64,000 nt of DNA from Vreelandella neptunia (GTDB lineage: Bacteria > Pseudomonadota > Gammaproteobacteria > Pseudomonadales > Halomonadaceae), in contig NZ_CP140255.1 of assembly GCF_034479615.1 (NCBI RefSeq), positions 4,030,001-4,094,000 of the forward strand. The letters run 5' to 3'. Positions 43,531 through 53,353 of this stretch are shown here, piece after piece; the stretch's first letter is position 1; each line of letters begins with the position of its first letter. Both the position numbers and the translations under genes were made by a program. The notes beneath the pieces were generated by a model that had not been told where the DNA came from, ran no database searches, and saw only the letters and a program-made list of their open reading frames with translations.

Positions 43531-44364
43531 ATGCCTCAACCGCCACAAAGCTACCGTGAGCTGGAAACGCTTATCACTGCCGAATACGCCACTTTAAGCA
43601 AACGTTTGCAGCAAACAGCCCGTTTTATGCTTGATCACCCCCAAGAAGTTGCTTTAGCGACCGTGGCCAAAATTGCCGAACAGGCGGATGTCACTCCATC
43701 CACATTAATTCGCTTGGCCAATAGTTTGGGCTTTAAGGGCTTTTCAGAAATGCAGCAGCTGTTTCGCAGCCGCCTAGTCGATGAGTTGCCTAACTACACC
43801 GAGCGAATTCGCGCGGTACGCAGCGCCACCGGAGAAACACCGGATAGCACCCAGCTGTTATGGGAGTTCGCTGACGCCAACCGTGCCGTGCTTGAGCAGC
43901 TTCCCAGCCGCATTAATCCAGAGAGCCTGGAAAAAGCGTTAGATATTTTTGAGAAGGCGCACGCCATTCATGTGATGGGCGCAAGACGCAGCTTCATGAT
44001 CGCCAGCTACATGACCTATGCCTTAGCGCATGTGGATAAGCCTGCGCTGTTGGTCAATGGTTTGGGCGGGATGTACGGCGAGCAGCTGCGCGCCATGAGC
44101 CAACACGACGCTCTGCTAACGATTAGCTTTTCTCCCTATGCCGAAGAGAGCCAAAAAGCCTGCGAAGACGCCCATCAGCGCGGTCTACCTAGTGTAGTGA
44201 TTACCGATTCGAACCTTAGCCCACTGGCCCGCTTCGCGGATGTCGTCTTCGTGGTCAACGAAGCCGAAGTAAAAAGTTTCCGTAGTTTGACCGCGTCGCT
44301 CTGCTTGACCCAGACCTTGGCGATTGCCCTGGGCGTGCGGCAAGACAAAAAACGCAAGGCCTAA
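43531..44364 (+). CDS. iolR: RpiR-family regulator of inositol genes (IolR)
   Basis: A 277-residue RpiR-type regulator. The N-terminal HTH_6 domain reads LSKRLQQTARFMLDHPQEVA and ADVTPSTLIRLANSLGFKGF. A SIS sugar-phosphate-binding domain covers about residues 125-250 (AHAIHVMGARRSFMIASYM, LLTISFSPYAEESQKACEDA). The ATG at 43531 is preferred over one 24 bp upstream because AAGGA lies 6 bp before it. RpiR-type IolR proteins repress iol genes until an inositol intermediate binds the SIS domain. It heads the iolR-iolG-iolB unit. Confidence 0.9.
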   Translation: MPQPPQSYRELETLITAEYATLSKRLQQTARFMLDHPQEVALATVAKIAEQADVTPSTLIRLANSLGFKGFSEMQQLFRSRLVDELPNYTERIRAVRSATGETPDSTQLLWEFADANRAVLEQLPSRINPESLEKALDIFEKAHAIHVMGARRSFMIASYMTYALAHVDKPALLVNGLGGMYGEQLRAMSQHDALLTISFSPYAEESQKACEDAHQRGLPSVVITDSNLSPLARFADVVFVVNEAEVKSFRSLTASLCLTQTLAIALGVRQDKKRKA

Positions 44365-44411
44365 ACAACCAAAGCAAGCAAACCAACAGCAAAAACAAAA
44401 TAGGAGAGCTT

Positions 44412-45419
44412 ATGAAACTCGCACTCATCGGCGCTGGACGTATCGGCAAGGTGCATGCCCAGGCCATTTATTCACACCCGGACGTAACCCTGGCCGCCGT
44501 GGCTGATTTTCATCAGCCTGCCGCAGAAACACTGGCCAAGCAGTACGCTAGCCGAGCGGCCTCTGTGGATGAAATCTTCGCGGATGACACCGTTGACGCG
44601 GTGCTGATTGCTTCAAGCACGCCCACTCACGCGGAGTATCTAGAAAGGGCTGCCCGCGCGGGTAAGGCGGTTCTGTGCGAAAAACCCATCGCCCTGGATC
44701 TAGCCCGCACTCGCGATGCCCTTCAAGTACTTAGCGAACACCCGGTGACCTGCGCATTAGGCTTTAACCGCCGCCACGATCCTCAGTTTTCGGCACTGAA
44801 AAAAGCGATTACCGAAGGGCGTATTGGCGCACTTGAAACGCTGACGATTATTAGCCGCGACCCCTCTCCCCCGCCTGCCGAGTACGTGGCTGAGTCCGGC
44901 GGCCTATTCCGCGACATGATGATTCATGACCTCGATATGGCCCGCTGGCTGCTCGATGAACCCATCGAAAGTGTCTTTGCCGTCGGCAGTAGCATCATCG
45001 ACCCAGCGATTGGTGAAGCAGGCGATGTGGATACCGCCATGGTCACCCTTACCACCGCCAGTGGAAAGCTGTGCCAAATTAGCAACTCTCGACGTGCCAA
45101 CTACGGCTACGACCAGCGTATTGAAGTCTTTGGCAGCCTAGGCATGCTGCAGGCCCAGAACGAGAGTGATACCCGGCTACGCTTTACCGGCGAGGCAGGG
45201 CAAGTGGAGGAGAAACCCAAGTGGTTCTTCCTGGAGCGTTATGCCGAGGCTTATCGATTAGAGATTGGCGACTTTGTCGAAGCTTGGCGAGAAAAGCGCG
45301 CCCCTCTAGCAGGCGCCCAAGATGGCCTAGAGGCGTTGCGCTTAGCCGACGCAGCGGAGCGCTCATTGCGGGAAGGTCGCAAAATCCTGCTTCAGGCTGA
45401 TTCCAACCTTAATAAATAA
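44412..45419 (+). CDS. iolG: myo-Inositol 2-dehydrogenase IolG
   Basis: A 335-residue Gfo/Idh/MocA dehydrogenase. Motifs: LALIGAGRIGKVHAQAI (NAD site), CEKPIALD (catalytic Lys), ISRDPSPPPAEYV, and RDMMIHDLDMARWLLDEPIE carrying the catalytic Asp-His, as in bacterial inositol dehydrogenases. It oxidises myo-inositol to 2-keto-myo-inositol, the first pathway step. AGGAG lies 5 bp before the ATG; iolB follows after 11 bp. Confidence 0.93.
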   Translation: MKLALIGAGRIGKVHAQAIYSHPDVTLAAVADFHQPAAETLAKQYASRAASVDEIFADDTVDAVLIASSTPTHAEYLERAARAGKAVLCEKPIALDLARTRDALQVLSEHPVTCALGFNRRHDPQFSALKKAITEGRIGALETLTIISRDPSPPPAEYVAESGGLFRDMMIHDLDMARWLLDEPIESVFAVGSSIIDPAIGEAGDVDTAMVTLTTASGKLCQISNSRRANYGYDQRIEVFGSLGMLQAQNESDTRLRFTGEAGQVEEKPKWFFLERYAEAYRLEIGDFVEAWREKRAPLAGAQDGLEALRLADAAERSLREGRKILLQADSNLNK

Positions 45420-45430
45420 AGGAGCAACGT

Positions 45431-46237
45431 ATGGCTTCCCTACTGGTACGCCCCACCGCCCCAGATGCCCAGGGCACCGTGATTGACGTTACCCCTGAAT
45501 CTGCTGGCTGGACGCACGTTGGCTTTCGGGTGCATAAACTCGCCAAGGGCCAGCGCCTGGAGGCCAGCAGCGATGATCAGGAAGTGTGCCTGGTGCTGCT
45601 CACCGGTCGCGCCACGGTAACCTGCGGCGAGCACCGCTTTGAAGATATCGGCCAGCGCATGGATATATTTGAACAGACCCCGCCCTATGCGGTTTACCTG
45701 CCTGACCATGTTAGCTACGCTGTGGAAGCGACAACGGACTTAGAGCTAGCCGTGTGCGCCGCCCCTGGGCATGGCAATCACGCCCCAAGGCTGATCGCGC
45801 CTAACAGCATCAAGCAGAGCACTCGTGGCCAGGGCACCAACACCCGCCATGTTCACGATATTCTGCCGGAAACCGAGCCCGCCGATAGCCTGCTGGTCGT
45901 CGAAGTATTCACACCCGCGGGCAATTGGTCGAGCTACCCGCCACACAAACACGATGTGGATAACTTACCCCAGGAATCACTCCTGGAAGAAACCTACTAC
46001 CACCGCATTAACCCTGAACAAGGGTTCGCCTTTCAGCGCGTTTACACCGATGACCGCAGCCTTGATGAAACCATGGCGGTGGAAAACGGCTGCTGTGTGT
46101 TGGTACCCAAGGGCTACCACCCTGTGGGCGCCTCTCATGGCTACTCGCTTTACTACTTAAATGTGATGGCGGGGCCTAAGCGGGCATGGAAATTCCACAA
46201 CGACCCGGATCACGAATGGCTAATGAACGCTGGATAG
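45431..46237 (+). CDS. iolB: 5-Deoxy-glucuronate isomerase IolB
   Basis: A 268-residue cupin-type isomerase converting 5-deoxy-glucuronate to 2-deoxy-5-keto-gluconate. The C-terminal half has the family metal-site set: YPPHKHD, LLEETYYHRINPEQGF, VLVPKGYHPVGASHG and YLNVMAGPKRAWKFHNDPDH. AAAGGAG precedes the ATG. It ends the iolR-iolG-iolB unit just before a strong terminator. Confidence 0.94.
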   Translation: MASLLVRPTAPDAQGTVIDVTPESAGWTHVGFRVHKLAKGQRLEASSDDQEVCLVLLTGRATVTCGEHRFEDIGQRMDIFEQTPPYAVYLPDHVSYAVEATTDLELAVCAAPGHGNHAPRLIAPNSIKQSTRGQGTNTRHVHDILPETEPADSLLVVEVFTPAGNWSSYPPHKHDVDNLPQESLLEETYYHRINPEQGFAFQRVYTDDRSLDETMAVENGCCVLVPKGYHPVGASHGYSLYYLNVMAGPKRAWKFHNDPDHEWLMNAG

Positions 46238-46282
46238 ATCGACACTTCGCCCGCTAACGTTTATCTAATGCTATGCTAACTG

Positions 46283-46306
46283 GCCCCGCCGATGCGGGGC
46301 TTTTTT
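46283..46306 (+). terminator. Rho-independent terminator after iolB
   Basis: GCCCCGC (46283-46289), loop CGAT, GCGGGGC (46294-46300), then six T (46301-46306). This is a textbook terminator. It separates the iol unit from the following permease gene. Confidence 0.9.
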
Positions 46307-46341
46307 GTACATTACCTTTAATAAAAGACCATAGAGGCCCT

Positions 46342-47085
46342 ATGCTCCCCGACTACTCCGCCATCGCCTGGTTGTTAATTGCATTTTCCGTTTACCTGAC
46401 CGGCGTTTCAAAAGGTGGCTTTGCGGGTGGTTTTGGCACGCTCTCGGTACCGCTAATGGCGCTGGCGATCAGCCCCGCCCAGGCAGCGGGCTTACTACTG
46501 CCGCTACTGCTGGTGATGGACGTGTTTGCGGTGAAAGCATGGTGGGGCAAGCAGGACGCCACCGAGGTCTGGCGCTTTGTGCCGGGGCTGTTTATCGGCG
46601 TGACGGTAGGGACGCTGCTGTTTGGCAGTTTGAGTGAACAGGGCTTACGCCTGACTCTCGGCGTGATCACCCTGCTGTTCGCCGCTTACATGCTGCTCAA
46701 GCCCGTTGCCAAGAAACCGATCTCCCCCCGTTGGGCTTTGCCAGCGGCAAGCGTTTGCGGCTTTACCAGCTTTATGGCTCATGCGGGCGCGCCGCCGCTA
46801 AACGTTTATCTACTGCCGCGCAAACTATCGAAAGAGACCTTTATTGCCACCTGTGCGGTGACCTTTGCCGTAGTCAACGTGATCAAGCTAGTGCCCTATA
46901 TGTGGCTTGGCGAAATCAACGTCACCAGCGCCTGGGCATCGCTGCTGCTCGTACCCATCGCCTGGATCGGTGTACGCAACGGCCTATGGCTGCAAAGCCG
47001 CGTCAACGAAACGCTGTTTTACCGTTTGGTGATTTTTGCCATGTTTTTAGTCGGTTTTAATCTGATTTGGCAGGCGCTGAAATAG
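46342..47085 (+). CDS. TauE/SafE-family permease
   Basis: A 247-residue TauE/SafE (DUF81) membrane protein with seven or eight hydrophobic segments. It begins FSVYLTGVSKGGFAGGFGTL, the family signature; the second repeat is in FTSFMAHAGAPPLNVYLLPR. The ATG at 46342 follows AGAGG; the longer frame upstream overlaps the iolB terminator and is not coding. Family members export sulfite, sulfoacetate or other small anions. Substrate here unknown; the terminator argues against an iol role. Confidence 0.87.
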   Translation: MLPDYSAIAWLLIAFSVYLTGVSKGGFAGGFGTLSVPLMALAISPAQAAGLLLPLLLVMDVFAVKAWWGKQDATEVWRFVPGLFIGVTVGTLLFGSLSEQGLRLTLGVITLLFAAYMLLKPVAKKPISPRWALPAASVCGFTSFMAHAGAPPLNVYLLPRKLSKETFIATCAVTFAVVNVIKLVPYMWLGEINVTSAWASLLLVPIAWIGVRNGLWLQSRVNETLFYRLVIFAMFLVGFNLIWQALK

Positions 47086-47131
47086 GGTGGGATTCAGTAC
47101 GGAGTGCAGCTCATTTTTCATACGATCATCC

Positions 47132-47169
47132 TTTAAGCGTTTAAGCTGTAAGACATCGCTTAAATTTTT
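47132..47169 (+). terminator. Weak hairpin with T-run after the TauE/SafE gene
   Basis: TTTAAGCG (47132-47139) can pair with CGCTTAAA (47157-47164) across a 17-nt loop, with five T at 47165-47169. The stem is AT-rich and the loop long, so it may terminate poorly. Confidence 0.4.
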
Positions 47170-47188
47170 GTAAGAGATCTCTTACAAA
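47167..47188. promoter_or_regulatory. Perfect 22-bp palindrome upstream of vgrG-rhs
   Basis: The half-site TTTGTAAGAGA is followed immediately by its exact complement, centred on GATC. The core half TGTAAGAGATC recurs at 47191-47201 as a direct repeat. It lies about 100 bp before the vgrG-rhs start codon. A dimeric transcription factor site is the simplest reading; none can be named. Confidence 0.6.
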
Positions 47189-47288
47189 CGTGTAAGAGAT
47201 CCCTGTCACTTGCCCTCCAGGCCTTGCTCTCTGGCCCCGGCCCGCTACCCTGATCGTTTCTCAGTTACTTGATCCAAGGAGCGGCGCG

Positions 47289-50200
47289 ATGGCAGACGGC
47301 ACAGGCCTACAGTTTACCCTGACCCTACCCGGGGCCGATGATACCGCCGTGGTACGTTTTACCCATCGCGAGGCGCTGTCTGAGCCGTTTTCGCTCTCGG
47401 TTGAGTTTGCCAGCCGCACCCACGACCTGTCGCCCAGCGACTGCTTGGATCAAAACGCCACCCTGACCATTTGGCAGGACGGCGAGCCGCTGCGCCGGGT
47501 GCACGGGGTGATAACAGAGCTTCACCGGGGCGATCGTGGGCATCGGCGCAGCTTCTATCGGGTGGAGATTCGCCCGGCGCTGTGGCGGTTATCGCTGCGC
47601 CATAATTCGCGGATCTTTCATGACACCTCGCCCTATGACGCCATCAACACCCTGGCCAGCGAGCGCGGCCTGACCGATATCGGCTTTGCTACCACCCGCA
47701 CGCCCTTGGATCGTGAGTATTTGGTGCAGTACCGGGAGACCGACCTGGCCTTTATCGAGCGTTTAGCCGCCGAAGAGGGCTGCTTCTATTTTCATGAATT
47801 TGAAAATGCCGAAGGTGGTAAACACCAGCTGGTGTTTGCCGATGCCACGGTGGTGCTGCCCAGCGTGGGCGAGCGCACCTACCACAGTCGCGCCGGGGGC
47901 ACGCCGCCCCGACGCCACCTGCGTAAATTGCGTCAGGCCAACCGGGTGCGCCCTGCTTCGGCGATGCTCAAGGACTACACCTTTAAAAACCCGCCCTATG
48001 CGCAGATCCACGAGCACCTCGCTCCCAACTTGGGCGAACACGCCCAGCGGGAGGATTACGAGCACTTTGACTACCCCGGCCGCTATAAGAAGGACGCGTC
48101 CGGTAAGCCCTTTACCCGCCACCGCTTAGAGTCCCTGCGCGCCGACGCCACCACCGCTGAAGCGGAGAGTGATCTGCCTGAGCTCGCCCCCGGCGTCTGC
48201 TTTACCCTCACCGACCACGATATCGATAGCCTTAACCAAGCATGGCAGGTGGTCTCGGTGGTTCACCACGGCGAGCAGCCCCAGGCCCTGGAAGAGGACG
48301 GTATGGCGCGGGGTGGTAATGGGAGTGGAGCCAGCTCAGCGCAAGCAGGCGAGCTGATGACCCGCTACCACAACGACGTAGTGATCATGCCCCGGGATCA
48401 GACCTTTCGTCCGGTGCCCAACCCCAAGCCGCGGGTCGACGGCCCCCAGGTGGCCTTTGTGGTCGGCCCCGAAGGCGAGGAGATCTACTGCGACGAACAC
48501 GGCCGGGTCAAGGTGCAGTTTCCCTGGGATCGTTATGCTGATCCTGATGAGACCGCCAGCTGTTGGATACGGGTCGCCCAGGGTTGGGCAGGCGGCGGCT
48601 ACGGCAGCATGGCGATCCCGCGGATCGGCCATGAGGTCATTGTCTCGTTTTTAGAGGGCGACCCCGATCAACCGCTGGTCACTGGGCGCACTTACCACGC
48701 GGTGAATACCCCGCCCTACCCGCTGCCGGAGCACAAGACCCGCACGGTGATCCGCACCCAAAGCCATAAGTCGGAAGGCTTTAACGAACTGCGCTTTGAG
48801 GACGCCACCGGCGAAGAGCAGATCTGGCTCCACGCTCAGAAAGACCTGGAGCTGCTCACCCTTAACGACCGCACCGAGGAGATCCGCCGCGATAGCCACC
48901 TTAAGCTCCACCGCAACCGCTTGAGCGAAATCCATAACGACGACCACCTCACCGTACACGGCAAGCGCTACACCCAGATCAAGGGCGATGACCACCTCCA
49001 GGTCGATCAAACCCGCCATGAGGTCTACGGCGAGGCGCAGTTGGTCGAGACCGGCCGCGAGCTGCACCACAAGGCGGGCAGCCAGATCGTGTTGGAAGCG
49101 GGGAGCGAAATCACCCTGAAAGCCGGGGGGAGCTTTATCAAGCTCGACCCCGGCGGGGTGACCATTGTGGGCCCCCAGGTCAAGATCAACTCCGGCGGTA
49201 GCCCCGGGCGTGGCCAGGGCCACGCCATTGTACTGCCCCGCTTACCCTTTGAAGCCGAGCCCGAGGAGAGCGAGGACGTCACCCTCGAACCGCACCAGAC
49301 GCCGCTGCTGAGCAGTGAGATTGCCGCGGCGACCCCGCTAGCACTGGACGATATCGATATCACCGATGGCCTGGCCGACGACTGCAGCGCCTGCCAACCC
49401 GCGGTGGGTAGCCCGGTGAACCCGCTGCTGGGCGCCAAGCTGCTGCCCGCAGAGACCGACTTTGCCCTCCCGGCGCCACGGCCGTTTGTGTTTAGCCGTG
49501 GCTACCTCTCCAGTAACGAACAAATAGGTGCCCTGGGTCAGGGCTGGTCACTCCCAGGCGAGTCCCTGGCAATTACCCTTAACGACGACGCCTGTATTGT
49601 CCATGATGCTCAGGGTCGTGCGATTACCTTTGGGCCACTGGCCCCCGGTCAGGCGCGCTTCTCGCCCACCGAACAGCTGTGGATTCGCCGTGGCGGTGCC
49701 TCAGTCGATGAAGAGAGCAACGCGCCCCGCTGGCAAGCTCTGGATGAGACATTGCGCAATGATCCTGAGCGTATCGTCCTTAGCGATGCCAGCGGCTTGT
49801 ATTATGTCTTCGCGGATAATGCCTCTTCTGCGACAGAAAGCGCTGCTGCTGATTCCGGCCGCTGGCCCTTAATCGAAGAGCGCGACCGCAATGGCTACAC
49901 CACCCAGTACCGCTGGGAGGGTGGTCTATTGGTGCGGGTCATCGACAGCGCCCAGCGCCACTACCAGCTGGTTTACGATGGCTTGCTACCCGCCATGCAG
50001 GACGATACCGGGCAACGCTTAACCGGCGTTAAGCTGGTGCAAGCCCACGACGGCGAAGCAGCGGACGAGTGGTTGGTACGCTACTCCTATAGTCCCGCCG
50101 GCGACCTGATTGCGGTACGCCACCGCCACGGCGAGGTAGTGCGGGAGTTTGAGTGGCAAGACCATATGCTCACCGCCCACCGGGTACCTGGGGGCATGGA

Positions 50201-53126
50201 AGCCCACTACACCTGGGATCGCCACGCCCCGGATGGTCGCGTGGTGGGCCAGCAGGAAGCCGGCGGTTTAGCGCGGACGTACAGCTACCAAGTGGATCAC
50301 ACCCTGGTCACCGACAGCCTGGGCCGGGAGGAGCGCTACCACTTTGTGGGCAGCGGCCCCGGCCGCCGCTGGACGGCCCACACCCGCGCCGACGGCTCGC
50401 GCATTGAGTTCCGCTATGATCGTGCGGGCCTCAAGGTAGCGACGGTAGATCCGCTGGGTCACGAGACGCTGATTGAACGGGATGACCACGGGCAAGTGAT
50501 TGCACAGACCGGCCCAGACGGCACGCGCTGGGCCATTGAGCGCGATGCTCTGGGACAGCCGGTGAGTATCGAAGGGCCTGACAATCAAACGTGGAAAATT
50601 ACGCGCAACGAACGGGGGCTTCCAGTGGACGTCACCGGGCCGGAGGGCACTACCGCCTTCGCCTATGATAATGAACAGTTACCTGACCGCCCGACTACTC
50701 TCACCGATGCGGGTGGCGCCACCCACCAGCGGGAGTGGAACGCTCTAGGCCAGATGACCGCCCAGATCGACTGCTCCCAGCAGCGCACCGAGTACGCCTA
50801 CGACCGAAACGGCTATCTGGCCAGCGTCACCAACGCCCTAGGTGAAACCACCCGCACCCAGCACGACGAGATGGGCCGGCGTATCGCCACCCAGCTCCCC
50901 GACGGGCTCTACTGGCATCACCATATGGACTCTCTAGGACGCTTGGTAGAGCTGGAAGGCCCGCAAGGTTTTCGTCAGCAGTTCTTCTTCGATGACCACG
51001 GCCGCCCGGTGCAGCGCATCGAAGCCGACGGCAGCCAGCAGTTTACTGCCTATGATGACATTGGCCGCTTGAGCGAACTAACCCTGGGCAACGGCGCGGT
51101 CTACCGCTTTGCTTACGATGAGATGGATCGCTTAGCCAGCGAGACCGGCCCCGATGGCCGGGAGCAACAGTATCGTTACGATGAGTTCGGGCGCTTGATC
51201 GAGCGCATTGAGGCCAACCGTCCAGGCCCCGACGGCCAGCCGCTGGTCACCCGCTACGACTATGACCAAGCCGGTCGCCTGACGGCCCGGCACCTACCCG
51301 CCACAGAGCACGCCCCGGCCAGCACGGAGCAGTACCAGTGGGGTGCCAATGGTCAGCTACTTAGTGTCACCAACGATCATGGCGAGGTGAACTTCAGCTA
51401 CGACGACGCCCAGCGCTTAATCGGCGAACAGCAGCAACATGCAGGAGAGAGTGGTTGGAGCTGGCAACACCAGCATAGCCTGACGGCTACCGGCGCGCCC
51501 AAGGCTAGTCAGTTCGGTGAACTACCGGCGCTCAACTGGCACACCTACGGCAGCGGCCATCTGCACGGTATGAGTGCCCCCGGCCTGGACCTTGAGATCG
51601 CCCTGGAGCCCGATGCCCTGCACCGGGAGACCCAGCGCCGTCTCAGCACCGGTGCCAATGCGCACAACCAGCCGCTGGTGCTGGAGCGCGGGTATACTAA
51701 CCTGGGCCAGCTGGATCATCTCACCCTACGCAGCCCGGACACCACTAGCCAGCAGGACTATCAATACGACGCCCTGGGGCGGATGAGCTTCCGCAGCCTG
51801 CAAGGCGATCCAGCAGAAAAAGTGATTGCTTACAGCTACGACGCTGCCGGGCGCTTGATCGGCAGCCAACACGGCGACCACGCCCACCGCTATAGCGTGG
51901 ACGCGGCCGGTAATCGGTTAGAAGGCCAACAGCCCCTTTCTGATAACCGTCTGGGGCAGTTAAACGGTACCCGCTACCGCTACGACGGCGCCGGTAACCT
52001 GATCGAACGCCAACAGCCCAACGGCGAACGCTTAACCCTGGGCTACGACGGCGCCAACCGCTTGGTACATCTCATCCACGCCAGCGAGCTGGGGGCGACC
52101 CGCGAAGCCACCTACCGCTACGATGGCCTGGGAAGACGCATCAGCAAAACCGTACGCCACCCCAGCGGCACTACCGCCACCACCCACTACGGCTGGGACG
52201 GCGACCGCATCGTGCGGGAAGAAACGGACAATCAGCGCGCTACCGTGGTCTACGAGCCGGGCAGTTTTGTGCCCATGCTACGTATTGATGATACTGAACA
52301 AGGCCAAGTGCTCAGCGCCTATATCACCGACGCCCTGGGCACCCCGATGCAACTAGTCGCCCCCAACGGCCAACCCCGCTGGCTGGCCGAACCCGACGAC
52401 TGGGCAGCGGTCAAAAACCAGCGCGCCGTGCGCAACCTCACCCAACCGATCCGGTTCCAGGGTCAGTGGCACGATGAAGAGAGTGGGCTTTACTATAACC
52501 GTCACCGGTACTACGACCCGCAGCAGGGGCGGTATATTAGCCAGGATCCGATTGGGCTCAACGGTGGCACGAATTTGTATGGGTATGTGACGAATCCGAC
52601 GGGGATGGTGGATCCGCTGGGGTTACTTGGGGCAAATATGCACCAGTTAGACCCGATTTCTGTCGCTATTCAGAATGGGCATACGCGCCCGCGACCGGAA
52701 CCAGAGAGAATAACAGATGTTTTCAATCCTGCTGAAAGGGTTAGAGAAGGACTCTCTACGACTGCTGAGGCAGGTGGACAACTGGTTATTGGGGTCGGTG
52801 GGAGCACGTCGACAGGAGTAATTGTAAACCCAAGAACAGGCCTAGCATGCACCGTTCACACAATGTGTGCGATGGCGGGCCCCAGAATAGGAGCAGGTAC
52901 AATTGCTAGTGCGACAGGTGCAACGGGGTCTTTTGAGCCGGGGGATGTTAGTTACAGCATTGCTGGAGAAGGGGCTTGGATATTTACAAAAGCTGATCTT
53001 GGTATAGCTAACACCGGCTCTGTATCCGCAAGTGCTGGGACGATTTTTGGAGCAGACTTTGGTGGTGCAATAAAAATGTGTCGCACAGAAGTCTCGAACA
53101 CCTGCTGGAACGAAGGAAAAGAATGA
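47289..53126 (+). CDS. VgrG-Rhs fusion polymorphic toxin with glycine-rich C-terminus (CT1)
   Basis: A 1945-residue protein. Residues 1 to about 640 are a VgrG spike: FTHREALSEPFSLSVEFASR at the start, VKVQFPWDRYADPDETASCW, and IPRIGHEVIVSFLEGDPDQP, followed by a needle region of short repeats. From about 698 an Rhs N-domain (DUF6531-like, SPVNPLLGAKLLPAETDFAL) and YD repeats follow to about 1745. The Rhs core ends with DPIGL (1753-1757) and DPLGL (1775-1779). Residues 1780-1945 are CT1: Gly/Ala/Ser-rich, with cysteines in ACTVHTMC and KMCRTEVSNTC, AT-richer DNA, no known toxin motif. A VgrG-Rhs protein would ride on a type VI secretion tip; no other T6SS gene is in the window. AAGGAG precedes the ATG. 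Confidence 0.9.
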   Translation: MADGTGLQFTLTLPGADDTAVVRFTHREALSEPFSLSVEFASRTHDLSPSDCLDQNATLTIWQDGEPLRRVHGVITELHRGDRGHRRSFYRVEIRPALWRLSLRHNSRIFHDTSPYDAINTLASERGLTDIGFATTRTPLDREYLVQYRETDLAFIERLAAEEGCFYFHEFENAEGGKHQLVFADATVVLPSVGERTYHSRAGGTPPRRHLRKLRQANRVRPASAMLKDYTFKNPPYAQIHEHLAPNLGEHAQREDYEHFDYPGRYKKDASGKPFTRHRLESLRADATTAEAESDLPELAPGVCFTLTDHDIDSLNQAWQVVSVVHHGEQPQALEEDGMARGGNGSGASSAQAGELMTRYHNDVVIMPRDQTFRPVPNPKPRVDGPQVAFVVGPEGEEIYCDEHGRVKVQFPWDRYADPDETASCWIRVAQGWAGGGYGSMAIPRIGHEVIVSFLEGDPDQPLVTGRTYHAVNTPPYPLPEHKTRTVIRTQSHKSEGFNELRFEDATGEEQIWLHAQKDLELLTLNDRTEEIRRDSHLKLHRNRLSEIHNDDHLTVHGKRYTQIKGDDHLQVDQTRHEVYGEAQLVETGRELHHKAGSQIVLEAGSEITLKAGGSFIKLDPGGVTIVGPQVKINSGGSPGRGQGHAIVLPRLPFEAEPEESEDVTLEPHQTPLLSSEIAAATPLALDDIDITDGLADDCSACQPAVGSPVNPLLGAKLLPAETDFALPAPRPFVFSRGYLSSNEQIGALGQGWSLPGESLAITLNDDACIVHDAQGRAITFGPLAPGQARFSPTEQLWIRRGGASVDEESNAPRWQALDETLRNDPERIVLSDASGLYYVFADNASSATESAAADSGRWPLIEERDRNGYTTQYRWEGGLLVRVIDSAQRHYQLVYDGLLPAMQDDTGQRLTGVKLVQAHDGEAADEWLVRYSYSPAGDLIAVRHRHGEVVREFEWQDHMLTAHRVPGGMEAHYTWDRHAPDGRVVGQQEAGGLARTYSYQVDHTLVTDSLGREERYHFVGSGPGRRWTAHTRADGSRIEFRYDRAGLKVATVDPLGHETLIERDDHGQVIAQTGPDGTRWAIERDALGQPVSIEGPDNQTWKITRNERGLPVDVTGPEGTTAFAYDNEQLPDRPTTLTDAGGATHQREWNALGQMTAQIDCSQQRTEYAYDRNGYLASVTNALGETTRTQHDEMGRRIATQLPDGLYWHHHMDSLGRLVELEGPQGFRQQFFFDDHGRPVQRIEADGSQQFTAYDDIGRLSELTLGNGAVYRFAYDEMDRLASETGPDGREQQYRYDEFGRLIERIEANRPGPDGQPLVTRYDYDQAGRLTARHLPATEHAPASTEQYQWGANGQLLSVTNDHGEVNFSYDDAQRLIGEQQQHAGESGWSWQHQHSLTATGAPKASQFGELPALNWHTYGSGHLHGMSAPGLDLEIALEPDALHRETQRRLSTGANAHNQPLVLERGYTNLGQLDHLTLRSPDTTSQQDYQYDALGRMSFRSLQGDPAEKVIAYSYDAAGRLIGSQHGDHAHRYSVDAAGNRLEGQQPLSDNRLGQLNGTRYRYDGAGNLIERQQPNGERLTLGYDGANRLVHLIHASELGATREATYRYDGLGRRISKTVRHPSGTTATTHYGWDGDRIVREETDNQRATVVYEPGSFVPMLRIDDTEQGQVLSAYITDALGTPMQLVAPNGQPRWLAEPDDWAAVKNQRAVRNLTQPIRFQGQWHDEESGLYYNRHRYYDPQQGRYISQDPIGLNGGTNLYGYVTNPTGMVDPLGLLGANMHQLDPISVAIQNGHTRPRPEPERITDVFNPAERVREGLSTTAEAGGQLVIGVGGSTSTGVIVNPRTGLACTVHTMCAMAGPRIGAGTIASATGATGSFEPGDVSYSIAGEGAWIFTKADLGIANTGSVSASAGTIFGADFGGAIKMCRTEVSNTCWNEGKE
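51393..52560 (+). repeat. Rhs core direct repeat, copy 1
   Basis: This 3' part of the vgrG-rhs core recurs nearly unchanged at 53765-54790 (copy 2) and 55765-56858 (copy 3). Copy 1 has GQQPLSDNRLGQLNG where copies 2 and 3 share EQGVDKQQGLTDNRLTQLNG. The repeats give long homology for recombination that could swap C-terminal domains. Confidence 0.9.
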
Positions 53127-53353
53127 TGACAAAGCAGCGCAAATATTTCTTCATGGTTATTTCTTTGTTTCCACTTATACCGCTTTCAGCTTGGCTGTTT
53201 GGGCCAGGTTCACTTGCCTCTCAACTTGTGGGTTATGGCTATATGTTCATTTTTATATGCTACTGGCTTTGGAGTGCAAGCTTTGTAATAAAAGGTAACT
53301 CTCGCTTCTCTAAAAAAATAAAAAAAGAGAATAAAGATGAGAAAGAAATATGA
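53123..53353 (+). CDS. Small two-helix membrane protein, candidate immunity to CT1
   Basis: A 76-residue protein (or 75 from the second ATG at 53126, where AAGGA is 8 bp upstream). Two hydrophobic helices at about residues 8-28 and 37-60 are followed by a Lys/Glu-rich tail (KKIKKENKDEKEI). Its start overlaps the vgrG-rhs stop, exactly where Rhs immunity genes lie. AT-rich compared with the Rhs core. I recognise no family. Immunity function is inferred from position only. Confidence 0.65.
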   Translation: MMTKQRKYFFMVISLFPLIPLSAWLFGPGSLASQLVGYGYMFIFICYWLWSASFVIKGNSRFSKKIKKENKDEKEI

